Shown piece by piece: positions 33,098 to 41,509 of a stretch of 64,000 nt of DNA. How positions within the stretch are numbered: position 1 is the stretch's first letter; the number at the start of each line of letters is the position of its first letter. The stretch is from Micromonospora thermarum (GTDB taxonomy: Bacteria > Actinomycetota > Actinomycetes > Mycobacteriales > Micromonosporaceae): NCBI RefSeq assembly GCF_012034245.1, contig NZ_JAATEO010000021.1, positions 1 through 64,000 on the forward strand. The letters run 5' to 3'. A program made the position numbers and the translations under genes. The notes beneath the pieces were generated by a model. The model did not search any database and was not told the origin of the DNA. It was given only the letters and a program-made list of their open reading frames with translations.

Positions 33098-35032
33098 ATG
33101 GCCGGGGCCCGGGCTCGGACAGCGGCACTCCTGCTCGCCCTCGGCATCCTGGCCGGAGCCACGATCGGTTGGCCGGCGGTCGGCGCGTCGGCCGCACCGG
33201 CCGCACCGCTGACGGCAGCGGCTCCCGCTGACCTCTGCACCACCCAGGAGTGGCAGGCCGACTTCCGCGCCTGCGTCGCGCGGCTCGAGGAGGTGGCCGA
33301 GGACGAGGTCAACTGCCGCAACGCCCCGACCCCGACCGCCCCGGACTCCGGTATCGCCGGCTGGTTCGCCTCCCGCCCGGAATCCGCGAAGCAGCCCGGG
33401 CCGAAGGGCTTCTACAGCGACTACGGCTACGCCGGATACAGCTACACCACGTACGACGTCGACACCGGTTGCGCCACCGCCGTGCTGCACCCGGACTACA
33501 AGTTCACCAACACGGTGGCGAACGGCGAGTTCATGATCGCCACGGCGATCGTCGGCGCCTCGAACGCCCTGCGGGAGCGGGCCTGGGACCCACGGTCGAT
33601 GTGGGGCTGGGCGGATCCGCTGGTGGACCAGGCGACGAAGGCCGTCTACCAGAAGGTCTTCAGCGTCTTCGGCATCGTCACGCTCTGCGTGGTCGGTCTC
33701 TACCTGCTGTGGCGCTCCCGCCAGTCGGACATGAGCAACGCGATGACGACCGCCGCGTGGGCACTGCTGGTGATGGTCGCGGTGACCGCCCTGGCCGCGT
33801 GGCCGGTGAAGTCCGCCAACATCGCGGACGGCACCCTGATCACCACCCTCGGGGTCGTCCACGACGCCGTCGGCCCGTCCTCGAAGGACACGCCACCTGA
33901 CAAATGCGTACTGCCGAATCCGGACGCCTGCGTCGACAAGCGGCCCCCGGCCGTGCGTGCGAGTGACACGGCAACAGAGGCGATGCTCTACCGAAACTGG
34001 CTGCGGGGAGTACTGGGTTCGGCCGACAGCGAGACCGCCAAGAAATACGGCCGCGCTCTTTACGACGCAAAGTCTCTGTCCTGGGATGAAGCAGAGAGGC
34101 TCCGATCCAACCCGGCAACGCGAGAACTGACGATCAAGATTAAGCAGCAGCAGTGGGCCCGCGTCGCGCAGCAGATCAAGACGGAGGACCCCGAGGCTTA
34201 CGAGTACCTCCAAGGGGTCCGGGACATGGACCGTGTCGGGGCCGGGTTCATCGCAGTGCTCGCCGCGCTGCTCTTCGCCATGTTCGACCTGACCGCCTCG
34301 GTGCTGGTGCTGCTGGGCTTCCTGATCTTCCGCTGGGCGGTGATCGCCGCACCGATCCTCGGGACGGTGGGGCTGCTGCGGCCGGCCAGTGCCGGCCTGC
34401 GCCGGCTGGGCAACGCCGTCGTCGCCGCGATCTTCAACATCGCCATCTTCGGCACCGGCGCCGCGATCTACCTGTTCGCGGTCGACCTCATCATGAGCAC
34501 GCCGACCCTGCCCGGCTGGTTGCAGGTCGTCCTGGTGTGGCTCTGCGGCGTGGTCGGTTGGTTGCTGCTGCGCCCCTACCGGCGGATCACCCAGCTCGGC
34601 GGCAAGGACAGCAGCGAGGCGGTCAGCTCCGCCGGCTCCTGGCACCGGCGGTTCTTCCGCGACATGCGCGCTGCCGCGCGGCTGGACGTCGCCGAGCCCG
34701 GCGGCACCGCCGAACCGACGATGGGCCGGCGCCGACCCGTCGTCGCGGAACAGACCACCCTGCGACCGGAGGCCCGGCGCGAGGATCCGGTGCACGCCGG
34801 CGATCCTGGGAGCCGCCCGGACGGCCGGCAGCGGCCCGACGGGTCGGCACCGGCACCCGAGGAACGGGCGGCCGCCGGCCGGTCAGCCGCCCCTCGGCAG
34901 CGGCGGCAGTCGTCCGCCTGGACCGAGCCGGACGTCCCGGAGGAGAGCCCGTCCTTCGTCGTCTACCGGCCCGGCTCGGCCGACACCGCCCCCGAGCGCA
35001 GCACCCCGCGGATCCGATCCGAGGCCCGGTGA
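33098..35032 (+). CDS. VirB6/TrbL-like polytopic membrane protein
   Basis: A 644-aa protein starting 1 bp after the VirB4-like stop. A signal-like N-terminus (ARTAALLLALGILAGATIG) leads to a Cys-containing extracellular domain of about 150 residues (CTTQEWQADFRACVARL). Helices lie at about 193-210 and 218-238; a soluble loop (240-370) and a block of four to five helices follow at about 380-495, including LVLLGFLIFRWAVIAAPILG, typical of TrbL/VirB6 channel subunits. The last 140 residues are Arg/Pro-rich and cytosolic. The loop coded at about 33,950-34,190 is noticeably less GC-rich than the rest. Codon bias elsewhere is normal. Confidence 0.75.
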   Translation: MAGARARTAALLLALGILAGATIGWPAVGASAAPAAPLTAAAPADLCTTQEWQADFRACVARLEEVAEDEVNCRNAPTPTAPDSGIAGWFASRPESAKQPGPKGFYSDYGYAGYSYTTYDVDTGCATAVLHPDYKFTNTVANGEFMIATAIVGASNALRERAWDPRSMWGWADPLVDQATKAVYQKVFSVFGIVTLCVVGLYLLWRSRQSDMSNAMTTAAWALLVMVAVTALAAWPVKSANIADGTLITTLGVVHDAVGPSSKDTPPDKCVLPNPDACVDKRPPAVRASDTATEAMLYRNWLRGVLGSADSETAKKYGRALYDAKSLSWDEAERLRSNPATRELTIKIKQQQWARVAQQIKTEDPEAYEYLQGVRDMDRVGAGFIAVLAALLFAMFDLTASVLVLLGFLIFRWAVIAAPILGTVGLLRPASAGLRRLGNAVVAAIFNIAIFGTGAAIYLFAVDLIMSTPTLPGWLQVVLVWLCGVVGWLLLRPYRRITQLGGKDSSEAVSSAGSWHRRFFRDMRAAARLDVAEPGGTAEPTMGRRRPVVAEQTTLRPEARREDPVHAGDPGSRPDGRQRPDGSAPAPEERAAAGRSAAPRQRRQSSAWTEPDVPEESPSFVVYRPGSADTAPERSTPRIRSEAR

Positions 35033-35036
35033 CGCG

Positions 35037-35585
35037 GTGCGACGCGCGGTCGAGTCTCTCCTCACCCGGGTGCTCCGATCCCGGATCGGCATCGCACTCG
35101 CCCTCGCCGTGGTCGTGTTCGGCATCATCGGCGCCGCCCGGCTGGTCGGCGGTTCTCCGGATCCGGGAGTGGGGCTCAGCAACCGCCCGGACCGGCCGAT
35201 CACGACGGTGCCACCGACCGCGGGCGACGACGGGGCGATCGCGACCGGAGCGCCCCCCGCGCCGGTCACCCGGGCCGGCGAACTGACGCCGGAGCAGGCC
35301 ACCGACCGGTTCGTCGCCGCCTGGCGCGGGCGGCCGGGCCTCACCGCCGACCAGTGGCACGCCGACCTCCGGCCGCTGTCCACACCGGCGCTGACCGAGA
35401 AGCTCGCCGGCGCCGATCCGGCGGGCGTCCCCGTCGGCCAGGTGGCCGGCGACCCGACGGTCCAGCCGAGGTCGGAGACCTTCATCGAGGTGCTGGTGCC
35501 GTTCGACACCGGCCGCCTGCGGCTCGAACTGGTGGCGGCGGACGGGCGGTGGCTGGTGGACGCGGTGGACTGGGAGCAGGAATGA
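35037..35585 (+). CDS. VirB8/TcpC-like bitopic membrane protein
   Basis: A 182-aa protein with one N-terminal transmembrane helix (about 17-34) after a basic start (RRAVESLLTRVLRSR). A 45-residue linker rich in Pro/Thr leads to a domain of about 100 residues with ATDRFVAAWRGRPG, a helix-strand pattern of NTF2-like VirB8/TcpC domains, ending WLVDAVDWEQE. VirB8-like proteins nucleate the channel on the outer side. It lies 4 bp after the VirB6-like gene and overlaps the next gene by 4 bp (ATGA). The fold is inferred from size and pattern. Confidence 0.6.
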   Translation: MRRAVESLLTRVLRSRIGIALALAVVVFGIIGAARLVGGSPDPGVGLSNRPDRPITTVPPTAGDDGAIATGAPPAPVTRAGELTPEQATDRFVAAWRGRPGLTADQWHADLRPLSTPALTEKLAGADPAGVPVGQVAGDPTVQPRSETFIEVLVPFDTGRLRLELVAADGRWLVDAVDWEQE

Positions 35586-36748
35586 GCGACGGAACCCGAC
35601 CCCACCGACGTCTCCGCGTCGGCGCGCTGGCCGCCGCGCTCACGGCGACCCTGGCGCTGCTCTGCTGCACCGGCGGGGCCGGCGCGTTCTTCCTCACCGA
35701 GCTGGGCGGGGACGGCGGCGACGAGTTGCGGCTGGCGAGCCAGGACTGCACCGGCGACTTCCGCGTCGAGATCACTGGTCAGATGCCCCGGATGTCACAG
35801 TACGGCGAGGTCCAGCTCCGCAACGCCGCGCGCATCATCAAGGTCGGCCAGGAGATGAAGGTGCCGCCGCGCGGGTGGGTGATCGCGGTCGCGACCGCGA
35901 TGCAGGAGTCGCGGCTGCGCAACCTCGCCAACCCGACGGTGCCCGGCTCGCAGACCCGCCCGAACGAGGGGGTCGGCTCCGACCACGACTCGGTCGGCCT
36001 GTTCCAGCAGCGGGCGAGCTGGGGCACGGTCGCCCAGCGGATGACGCCGGAGTACGCCGCCCGCAAGTTCTACGAGAAGCTGCTGCAGGTGGCCGGCTGG
36101 GAGCGTATGCCGCTGACCCGGGCGGCACAGGCCGTGCAGATCAGCGCCTTTCCGGACGCGTACGCCAAGCACGAGACGCTCGCGTCGACCATCGTCAACG
36201 CGTTGGCCGGCGGCGCGGCCCGCACCGTGCCGGTCGGCGGAGGCCAGGCCTGCGACGCGGCGGCCGTCGGTCGGATCGCCGCGTCGGGATGGACCGCGCC
36301 GATCCCCGGCGGCGTAGGCTCCGGCTTCCGCACGGCGGACCGCCCGGCGCACAACGGGGTGGACATCGCCGCACCGAAGGGCACGCTGATCCGGGCCGCC
36401 GCCACCGGTCGGGTGCTGGTCTCCCGCTGCGACCCGGACCGGGCCGGCCGACTGAGCTGCAACGTGGACGGCTGGCCGGACAAGGGTGGCTGCGGCTGGT
36501 TCGTCGACATCCTGCACGCCGGCAACTTCGTCACCCGCTACTGCCATATGGTGACCAAGCCCCGGGTCCGGGTCGGCCAGACGGTGGAGGCCGGCGAGGT
36601 GATCGGCCAGGTCGGCAGCAGCGGCAACTCGTCCGGCCCGCACCTGCACTTCGAGGTGCACACCGACGGCGACCGCAGCAGCCGCGGCGCGATCGACCCG
36701 GTGCCGTTCATGCGGGACCGGGGGGCACCGCTGCGGGGCGCGGAATGA
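35582..36748 (+). CDS. Peptidoglycan hydrolase with transglycosylase and LytM (M23) domains
   Basis: A 388-aa exported, probably membrane-anchored protein. An N-terminal hydrophobic segment lies at about 14-37. The lytic transglycosylase-like domain (about 70-195) has AVATAMQESRLRN with the catalytic-type Glu, and VGLFQQRASWG. The C-terminal M23 domain (about 245-375) has HNGVDIA (His257, Asp261) and PHLHFEV (His354, His356), the zinc ligands and catalytic His. This VirB1/TcpG-type role opens the cell wall for the secretion channel. It is fourth from the end of the operon and translationally coupled to the VirB8-like gene. Confidence 0.85.
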   Translation: MSDGTRPHRRLRVGALAAALTATLALLCCTGGAGAFFLTELGGDGGDELRLASQDCTGDFRVEITGQMPRMSQYGEVQLRNAARIIKVGQEMKVPPRGWVIAVATAMQESRLRNLANPTVPGSQTRPNEGVGSDHDSVGLFQQRASWGTVAQRMTPEYAARKFYEKLLQVAGWERMPLTRAAQAVQISAFPDAYAKHETLASTIVNALAGGAARTVPVGGGQACDAAAVGRIAASGWTAPIPGGVGSGFRTADRPAHNGVDIAAPKGTLIRAAATGRVLVSRCDPDRAGRLSCNVDGWPDKGGCGWFVDILHAGNFVTRYCHMVTKPRVRVGQTVEAGEVIGQVGSSGNSSGPHLHFEVHTDGDRSSRGAIDPVPFMRDRGAPLRGAE

Positions 36749-36761
36749 GGCGCTTCCCGTC

Positions 36762-37355
36762 ATGACCGACCCGCTGCCCGACCCCTTCGCGGGCCAGCCG
36801 GACTGGGCGCCGCTGCCGCCCCGACCGATCGAGATCGTGCCCGCCACCGCCCGGGTGGACCTGCGCGGGCGCCGGGTGCTCGTCGGGCTGCCCGGCCTGG
36901 GCTGGCGGGGTGACCTCCGGGCCGACGACCGCGTGGTGCAGGGCAGCCGCACCTACGTGCCGGTCATCCCCGAGCACGAGTGGTACCGGGCGGAGGCCGA
37001 CCAGGTGGAGGTCTTCGCGCCGCTCGTGCCCGTGGACCGGGTCTGGGTGGAGACCGTCGGTGCCCGCCGCGAACCCGCCAGGCGGGAGACCGACCGCCTC
37101 GTGTCGCTGGACGCGCCGGCGCACCGCGCCCCGACACCGGTCTTCGAGGCGGACGCCGTCGCCGGCCGGCGGGTCGTGCACGTGGCCGACTCGGTCGAGC
37201 ACCGGGACCTGCGGGCGGTAACCGAGACCTACTCGGGCGCCGAGGGGGACATCTGCGTGCGGATCACCCGGGAAGTCGAGTGGTACCGATGGGCCTGGCG
37301 CGGCCAGTCACCCACGACGCTGGAGGTGCCGGTTCACCTGCTGTGGGTCGAATGA
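36762..37355 (+). CDS. Hypothetical protein at the end of the T4SS-like operon
   Basis: A 197-aa soluble protein, not recognised. It is rich in beta-type segments: VDLRGRRVLVGLPGLGWRGDLRADDRV resembles a small barrel, with a repeated W-Y motif (HEWYRAE, EVEWYRWAW) and alternating Val/charged stretches. No signal peptide or membrane helix. GAGG lies 11 nt before the ATG, and it follows the hydrolase gene by 13 bp, so it is likely co-transcribed and may be a cytosolic accessory or an effector. Its stop codon abuts that of the minus-strand gene, forming TGATCA. Confidence 0.6.
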   Translation: MTDPLPDPFAGQPDWAPLPPRPIEIVPATARVDLRGRRVLVGLPGLGWRGDLRADDRVVQGSRTYVPVIPEHEWYRAEADQVEVFAPLVPVDRVWVETVGARREPARRETDRLVSLDAPAHRAPTPVFEADAVAGRRVVHVADSVEHRDLRAVTETYSGAEGDICVRITREVEWYRWAWRGQSPTTLEVPVHLLWVE

Positions 37356-37922
37356 TCAGCCGGCCCTGGATCCAGCGCAGACTCGCCAGTCATCGGTCAG
37401 GCGGGTGGTGAATCGCCACGGCTGTCGATCAGTCTGTGCGATTCCGTCTACATAGGCGGAAATAATCAGTTCTACCTCAACAATGGCTTCATCACCCTCG
37501 CGCTGGACCATGAGGCTCCCCCAGCTGACCGAGATGTCGGTGGCGAAACGCTCCTCCCGCGAAACAAGGTCGCCTCGCAGGGCTTTCAGGTCAGCTAGGG
37601 AAGCACCTTCGCGGCAAGTGAATCCAGCGGCCCGTGCGTCGTTGCGGTCCACAAGAAACGCATGGAGGTAGCCGCTTACCACCACGTCGGGTGCGCTGCG
37701 GTCCGGGGCGGTGGCGCGGTCGTACAGCACGTAGCCGGCGGCCAGCCCGCCCAGCAGAAGTGCCACCAGCACGGCCACGGCGACGGTGACGATCGTGCGG
37801 ATCCGGCGGCGCTGCGGGACCGGGGCCGGCGCGGAAGGCGGGGGCGCCAGCTGGTCCGAGGGGGGCCGCTGCGCCGGTACGCGGGAGACCTGGGAACCGG
37901 CGGGGGGCTGCACTGATTCCAC
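37356..37922 (-). CDS. Hypothetical single-pass membrane protein
   Basis: A 188-aa protein of opposite orientation to its neighbours. A Pro-rich cytosolic N-terminus of about 40 residues, one transmembrane helix (about 42-66), and an outer domain (VVSGYLHAFLVDRNDARAAGFTC to the end) with two Cys that may pair. The outer domain has a helix-plus-strands layout compatible with an NTF2-like fold of the kind seen after single helices in lipoprotein-like actinobacterial proteins. The 3' half (37,356-37,650) has clearly lower GC than the 5' half, a possible sign of transfer or recombination. Function unknown. Confidence 0.6.
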   Translation of the reverse strand: MESVQPPAGSQVSRVPAQRPPSDQLAPPPSAPAPVPQRRRIRTIVTVAVAVLVALLLGGLAAGYVLYDRATAPDRSAPDVVVSGYLHAFLVDRNDARAAGFTCREGASLADLKALRGDLVSREERFATDISVSWGSLMVQREGDEAIVEVELIISAYVDGIAQTDRQPWRFTTRLTDDWRVCAGSRAG

Positions 37923-38117
37923 CCCCTGAGGCTAGCGGCTGCCGCCGGGAGACCCAATGCCCCAGATTTCGCGGATCGTGACGGACCCCTCCCCTCCGGT
38001 GACATCCACAACAACACCGGCGCACTGCCGCCGCGCGTCCGCCGGGAGAGGGTCATCCTGGGTTACCGTCTCTGCGCGGGGAGGGGTTGCCGACCTCGCG
38101 CAGAGGGGGTGGACACG

Positions 38118-40724
38118 GTGGCCGGTGCGAGGACACGGGCGAGCCGGGCCGCCGCCCTGCACCGTCGGGCCGCCGCCACCGCGATCGCCGCCGTGGACGT
38201 CCTCGACGGCATCCGTCCCGTTCCCGCCGACCACGGCCGCCAGTACGAGCTGGCCGAGCGCCTGCGTACGGCCGCTGCCCTGCTGGCGCCGGGCTGGGCG
38301 GGCGCGGCGCTGGACACCCTCGCACCGTCCACTCCGGCCGGGGAGGGCCCACCGTCGTTCGTCCGGGTCGGTACGGCGGCCCCGCTCGACGACGCCCGGT
38401 TCCCCGCCCTGGTTCCGTTGATCGGCACGGGGAACTTCGCGATCGACGCCGACGCCCGCGATCCCCGGGTGGCGGGGCTGCTCCGGGCCGTACTGCTGCG
38501 TCTGCTGGCGGCCACGCCCGCCGGGTCGCTGCTGGTCCGCGCGGTGGACGGGACGGGTACGGTGCTGACGCCGTTCGCGGCGCTGGCGGACGCCGGGATC
38601 CTGCCGCCCCCGGCGACGGACGTCGCCGGCCTGCGCGCGGTGCTGTCCGAGGCGGAGCAGTGGGTGGTGCCCGGCACGAGTGGCCGTCGCCGGCACGACC
38701 GTGTTCTCCTGCTGGTGATCGCCGCGCTGCCCGAGCCGACCGGCCCCACCGACCTGGCGCGGATCGAGACGCTCGCCGAGCAGGGCCGTTCCAGCGGTCT
38801 GCACCTGCTGGTGGCGGGCTGGCCGGCCGGCCGGCCGCCGGTGCCCCGCGCCACGCCCCTCGCGATCCGCACCGCGTACGCCCTGCTCGGTGACCCACCG
38901 GGCACGTCGTTCGCCGGTCCGCGCGCCCCCGCCCAGGCCGTGGCGCCCCCCGATCCGGCCGCACCGGTCGGCACCCCCGACACCGACGCCCCGGGCATGG
39001 ACGGCGATCCGTCGGGAGGCCTCAACTCGCCGGTCTTCATCGAGCCGGACCCGCCGTCCGACCTCGTCGGGGCGGTGTGCCGCCGGCTGGCCGACCAGGT
39101 GGAGGCCGGCACGCGGTTGGCGCTGGCCGACCTGCTACCGGACCGGGACGAGGCATTGTGGACGGCGAGTTCGGCCGGTGGCCTGTCGACGACGGTCGGC
39201 GACGCCGGTGGCCGGCCGGTGTCCCTGGGCTTCACCGAACTGACCCCGCACTGGCTGGTCAGCGGGCGCTCCGGCGCCGGCCGGTCGACCTTCCTCACCA
39301 CCGCCCTGCTCGGCCTGACCGCCCGGTACGGCCCCGACGAACTGGTCGTCTACCTCGCCGACCTCGGCGCCGGTGAGTCCTTCGTGGAGTTCCTCCAGAC
39401 GGAGCGGGACCGCTCGTGGATTCCCCAGGTACGCGCCGCCGCGATGGCCGCCGACCGCGAGTACGTGCTGGACCTGCTCGATCTCCTGGCGACCGAGGTG
39501 CGCCGCCGGGAGGACGCCGGCGCCCGGGCCGGCGGGCAGCGGTTCGCGGAGCTGCGGCAGCACCGGGAGCTGCCCCGGATCGTGTGCGTGGTCGACAATC
39601 TCCCGCTGCTCCTCGCCGGGCGGGACCGGATCGCCACCGAGGCCGCCGCCCGGCTCGACGCCGTGGCCCGCGCCGGCCGGTCGTACGGGGTGCACCTGGT
39701 CCTGGCCGGTGAGGGCGATCTGGGTCTGGGCAGCCGGACGGACCGGGACTCGGTGCTCGGGCAGTTCCCGGTGCGGGTGGCGCTGCCCGGCGGCGGCGCG
39801 GTGCTGGAACCGACCAACGACTCGGCCGCCGGGCTGCCGGTGGGCGGTGCGGTCGTGAACACCGCCGGCGGGCTCGGCGGCCCCCGGGGTGCCATCCGCG
39901 GGCACGAGCGGATGGTCCGCTTCCCCGACCCGCAGGACCACCCCGACGTGGTGGAGGAGTTGCGGCACCGGCTGTGGGACGCCCGCGCCGAGCGGGCCGC
40001 GCCGCCGGTGGTGTTCGCCGGGTACGCGCGCCCGTTGCTGCGCAACGATCCCCGATACCGGACGGCGCTCGCCGGCGGGGCACCGGGGCCGGCCGCGCTG
40101 CTGGGGCGGGCGCTGGACGTGACCCGGTCGACGGTCGCGGTGCCGCTGGGGCCTTCGCCGGGGCGCAACCTGGCCGTGCTGGGGCACGGCCCGGAGTCGG
40201 TCGGGCTGCTGGTCACCGCCGCCCGCAGCGTCGCCGCCCATCACCCGCCGGGTGCCGCTCACTTCGTGGTGGTGACCCCGGAGGACGGCCGTTCGCTCGC
40301 CGAGGCGCTCGCCGCCGAACTTGCCGAACGGCACCCGGTCGAGACGGTCGACCGCGCCGGCCTGCTCGACACTCTCGACACGACCGGGCCGGCCTACGTG
40401 GTCGCCTTCGACCTGGACGGTCCGTCGGAGCAGCTCCCGCCGGACCGGTTGGGCGCGCTGCTGCGGGAGGGGCCGCCCGCCGGCCGGCACCTGCTGGGCC
40501 GGTGGCGGACCGTACCGTCGTTCGCTGCCCTGCTGGAGCCGGAGGGCGAGGTGAGCAAGGTCGCCGCGGTGGCGGTGGTGGACGTGCCCGGGGCGCAACT
40601 GGCGACGGTGTTCGGCCGCGCGGTCGAGTGGCGTCCCCGGGCGGGCCGGGCGGTGCTCTGGGACGGCCCGGGTGAGCAGGGCACGGTCCTGGTCCCGTTC
40701 GCCGAGGACGGAGCGCCGGCATGA
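38118..40724 (+). CDS. FtsK/EccC-like ATPase with degenerate P-loops
   Basis: An 868-aa protein. The N-terminal 300 residues form an FtsK-like region lacking a P-loop (DARDPRVAGLLRAVLLRLL; LLLVIAALPEPT). The middle domain has GRSGAGRST at 383-391, where the catalytic Lys of Walker A is Arg389, and the Walker B Glu position reads Asn (VCVVDNLP). A third domain near 680 has GHGPESVG in place of a P-loop. The protein thus resembles EccC (tandem FtsK/SpoIIIE modules) but may be a weak ATPase or a pseudo-enzyme. No membrane helix. Start at the GTG with a G-rich ribosome-binding site 8 nt upstream; a GTG three codons earlier is possible. It overlaps the next gene by 4 bp. Confidence 0.75.
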   Translation: MAGARTRASRAAALHRRAAATAIAAVDVLDGIRPVPADHGRQYELAERLRTAAALLAPGWAGAALDTLAPSTPAGEGPPSFVRVGTAAPLDDARFPALVPLIGTGNFAIDADARDPRVAGLLRAVLLRLLAATPAGSLLVRAVDGTGTVLTPFAALADAGILPPPATDVAGLRAVLSEAEQWVVPGTSGRRRHDRVLLLVIAALPEPTGPTDLARIETLAEQGRSSGLHLLVAGWPAGRPPVPRATPLAIRTAYALLGDPPGTSFAGPRAPAQAVAPPDPAAPVGTPDTDAPGMDGDPSGGLNSPVFIEPDPPSDLVGAVCRRLADQVEAGTRLALADLLPDRDEALWTASSAGGLSTTVGDAGGRPVSLGFTELTPHWLVSGRSGAGRSTFLTTALLGLTARYGPDELVVYLADLGAGESFVEFLQTERDRSWIPQVRAAAMAADREYVLDLLDLLATEVRRREDAGARAGGQRFAELRQHRELPRIVCVVDNLPLLLAGRDRIATEAAARLDAVARAGRSYGVHLVLAGEGDLGLGSRTDRDSVLGQFPVRVALPGGGAVLEPTNDSAAGLPVGGAVVNTAGGLGGPRGAIRGHERMVRFPDPQDHPDVVEELRHRLWDARAERAAPPVVFAGYARPLLRNDPRYRTALAGGAPGPAALLGRALDVTRSTVAVPLGPSPGRNLAVLGHGPESVGLLVTAARSVAAHHPPGAAHFVVVTPEDGRSLAEALAAELAERHPVETVDRAGLLDTLDTTGPAYVVAFDLDGPSEQLPPDRLGALLREGPPAGRHLLGRWRTVPSFAALLEPEGEVSKVAAVAVVDVPGAQLATVFGRAVEWRPRAGRAVLWDGPGEQGTVLVPFAEDGAPA

Positions 40725-41458
40725 GTCGCGCCCGCACCCGCGGCACCAGCCCCGGACGCCAGCGGACCGCCGCCGACACCACGTCGGCCGACACGGCGCC
40801 CACCGGGTCCGGACGCGACCCGGTCGCCACCGCCTGGACGGAGTACGTCGCGGCGACCCGTCAACTGGACGGGGTCCGCCGGGACGCCGCCACCGCCGCG
40901 GGCGAGCAGGCCCGCACGGTCCAGGCGGCCCGGGAGGAGTTGGCGACGGTACGCACGCGCCTGGCCGCGCAGGAGGCGCGGCTGCGGGAGGCCGGCGTAC
41001 CGCCGATCTCGCTGGTGCCGACACCGCCGGAGCTGACCGAGGCGACCCGGTCGATGACGAGTGGACCGGCTGCCGTGCTGGCGGCGCTCCGGATGGCCGG
41101 CAGCCGCGCGGACGCGGCGGACGCCGCGCTGGCCGCGCGTGGGCTGGTCGGCGCGGCGGGTTGGCCCGCCGCCGCCCGCAACCTGCTCGTGTACGCGCCG
41201 CTGGCCCTCCTGGTGCCGCTGATCCAGGTGGTGCTGCTCGTGGTGGCCGGTCCGGGCCCGGTGACCGCCGCCGCGCTGATCTGCGGGCTGCCGATGCCGG
41301 CGGTGGCATTCGCGGTCGGCTGGCTGGGAGTCGGGCGGTTCTTCCCGTCCGCGGCCGGTGGACGGGCGGACCGTACGGCGCGGCTGGGTGCGCTGGTCTG
41401 TCTGGTGCCGGCGGTGCTGGTCAGCGCCGTACTCCTGCTCGCGCTCCTGGCCGGCTGA
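40721..41458 (+). CDS. Coiled-coil membrane protein coupled to the FtsK-like gene
   Basis: A 245-aa protein. The N-terminal 40 residues are disordered and basic. A helical coiled-coil segment spans about 45-95 (AGEQARTVQAAREELATVRTR). Three to four transmembrane helices lie between about 155 and 245. Not a family I can name. Its ATG overlaps the stop of the FtsK-like gene (ATGA), so the two proteins are probably made together; this one may be the membrane anchor for the helix-less ATPase. It converges with folE, with a strong hairpin between. Confidence 0.6.
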   Translation: MSRARTRGTSPGRQRTAADTTSADTAPTGSGRDPVATAWTEYVAATRQLDGVRRDAATAAGEQARTVQAAREELATVRTRLAAQEARLREAGVPPISLVPTPPELTEATRSMTSGPAAVLAALRMAGSRADAADAALAARGLVGAAGWPAAARNLLVYAPLALLVPLIQVVLLVVAGPGPVTAAALICGLPMPAVAFAVGWLGVGRFFPSAAGGRADRTARLGALVCLVPAVLVSAVLLLALLAG

Positions 41459-41478
41459 GCCTGCCGCCCCGCGGCATG

Positions 41479-41496
41479 GCGACGGCCAGCCGTCGC
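41479..41496. terminator. Bidirectional terminator hairpin before folE
   Basis: GCGACGGC-CA-GCCGTCGC forms an 8-bp stem (6 bp with a realistic 6-base loop) in the 51-bp gap between convergent stops. It is embedded in a wider inverted repeat (CTGAGCC around 41,455 with GGCTCAG around 41,502). Likely ends both transcripts. Confidence 0.55.
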
Positions 41497-41509
41497 GGGC
41501 CGGCTCAGG

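Noticed and set aside
28590..41458. Integrative and conjugative element or prophage
   Set aside because: No integrase, relaxase, replication protein, tRNA-derived att site or flanking direct repeats were seen, and base composition is mostly host-like.
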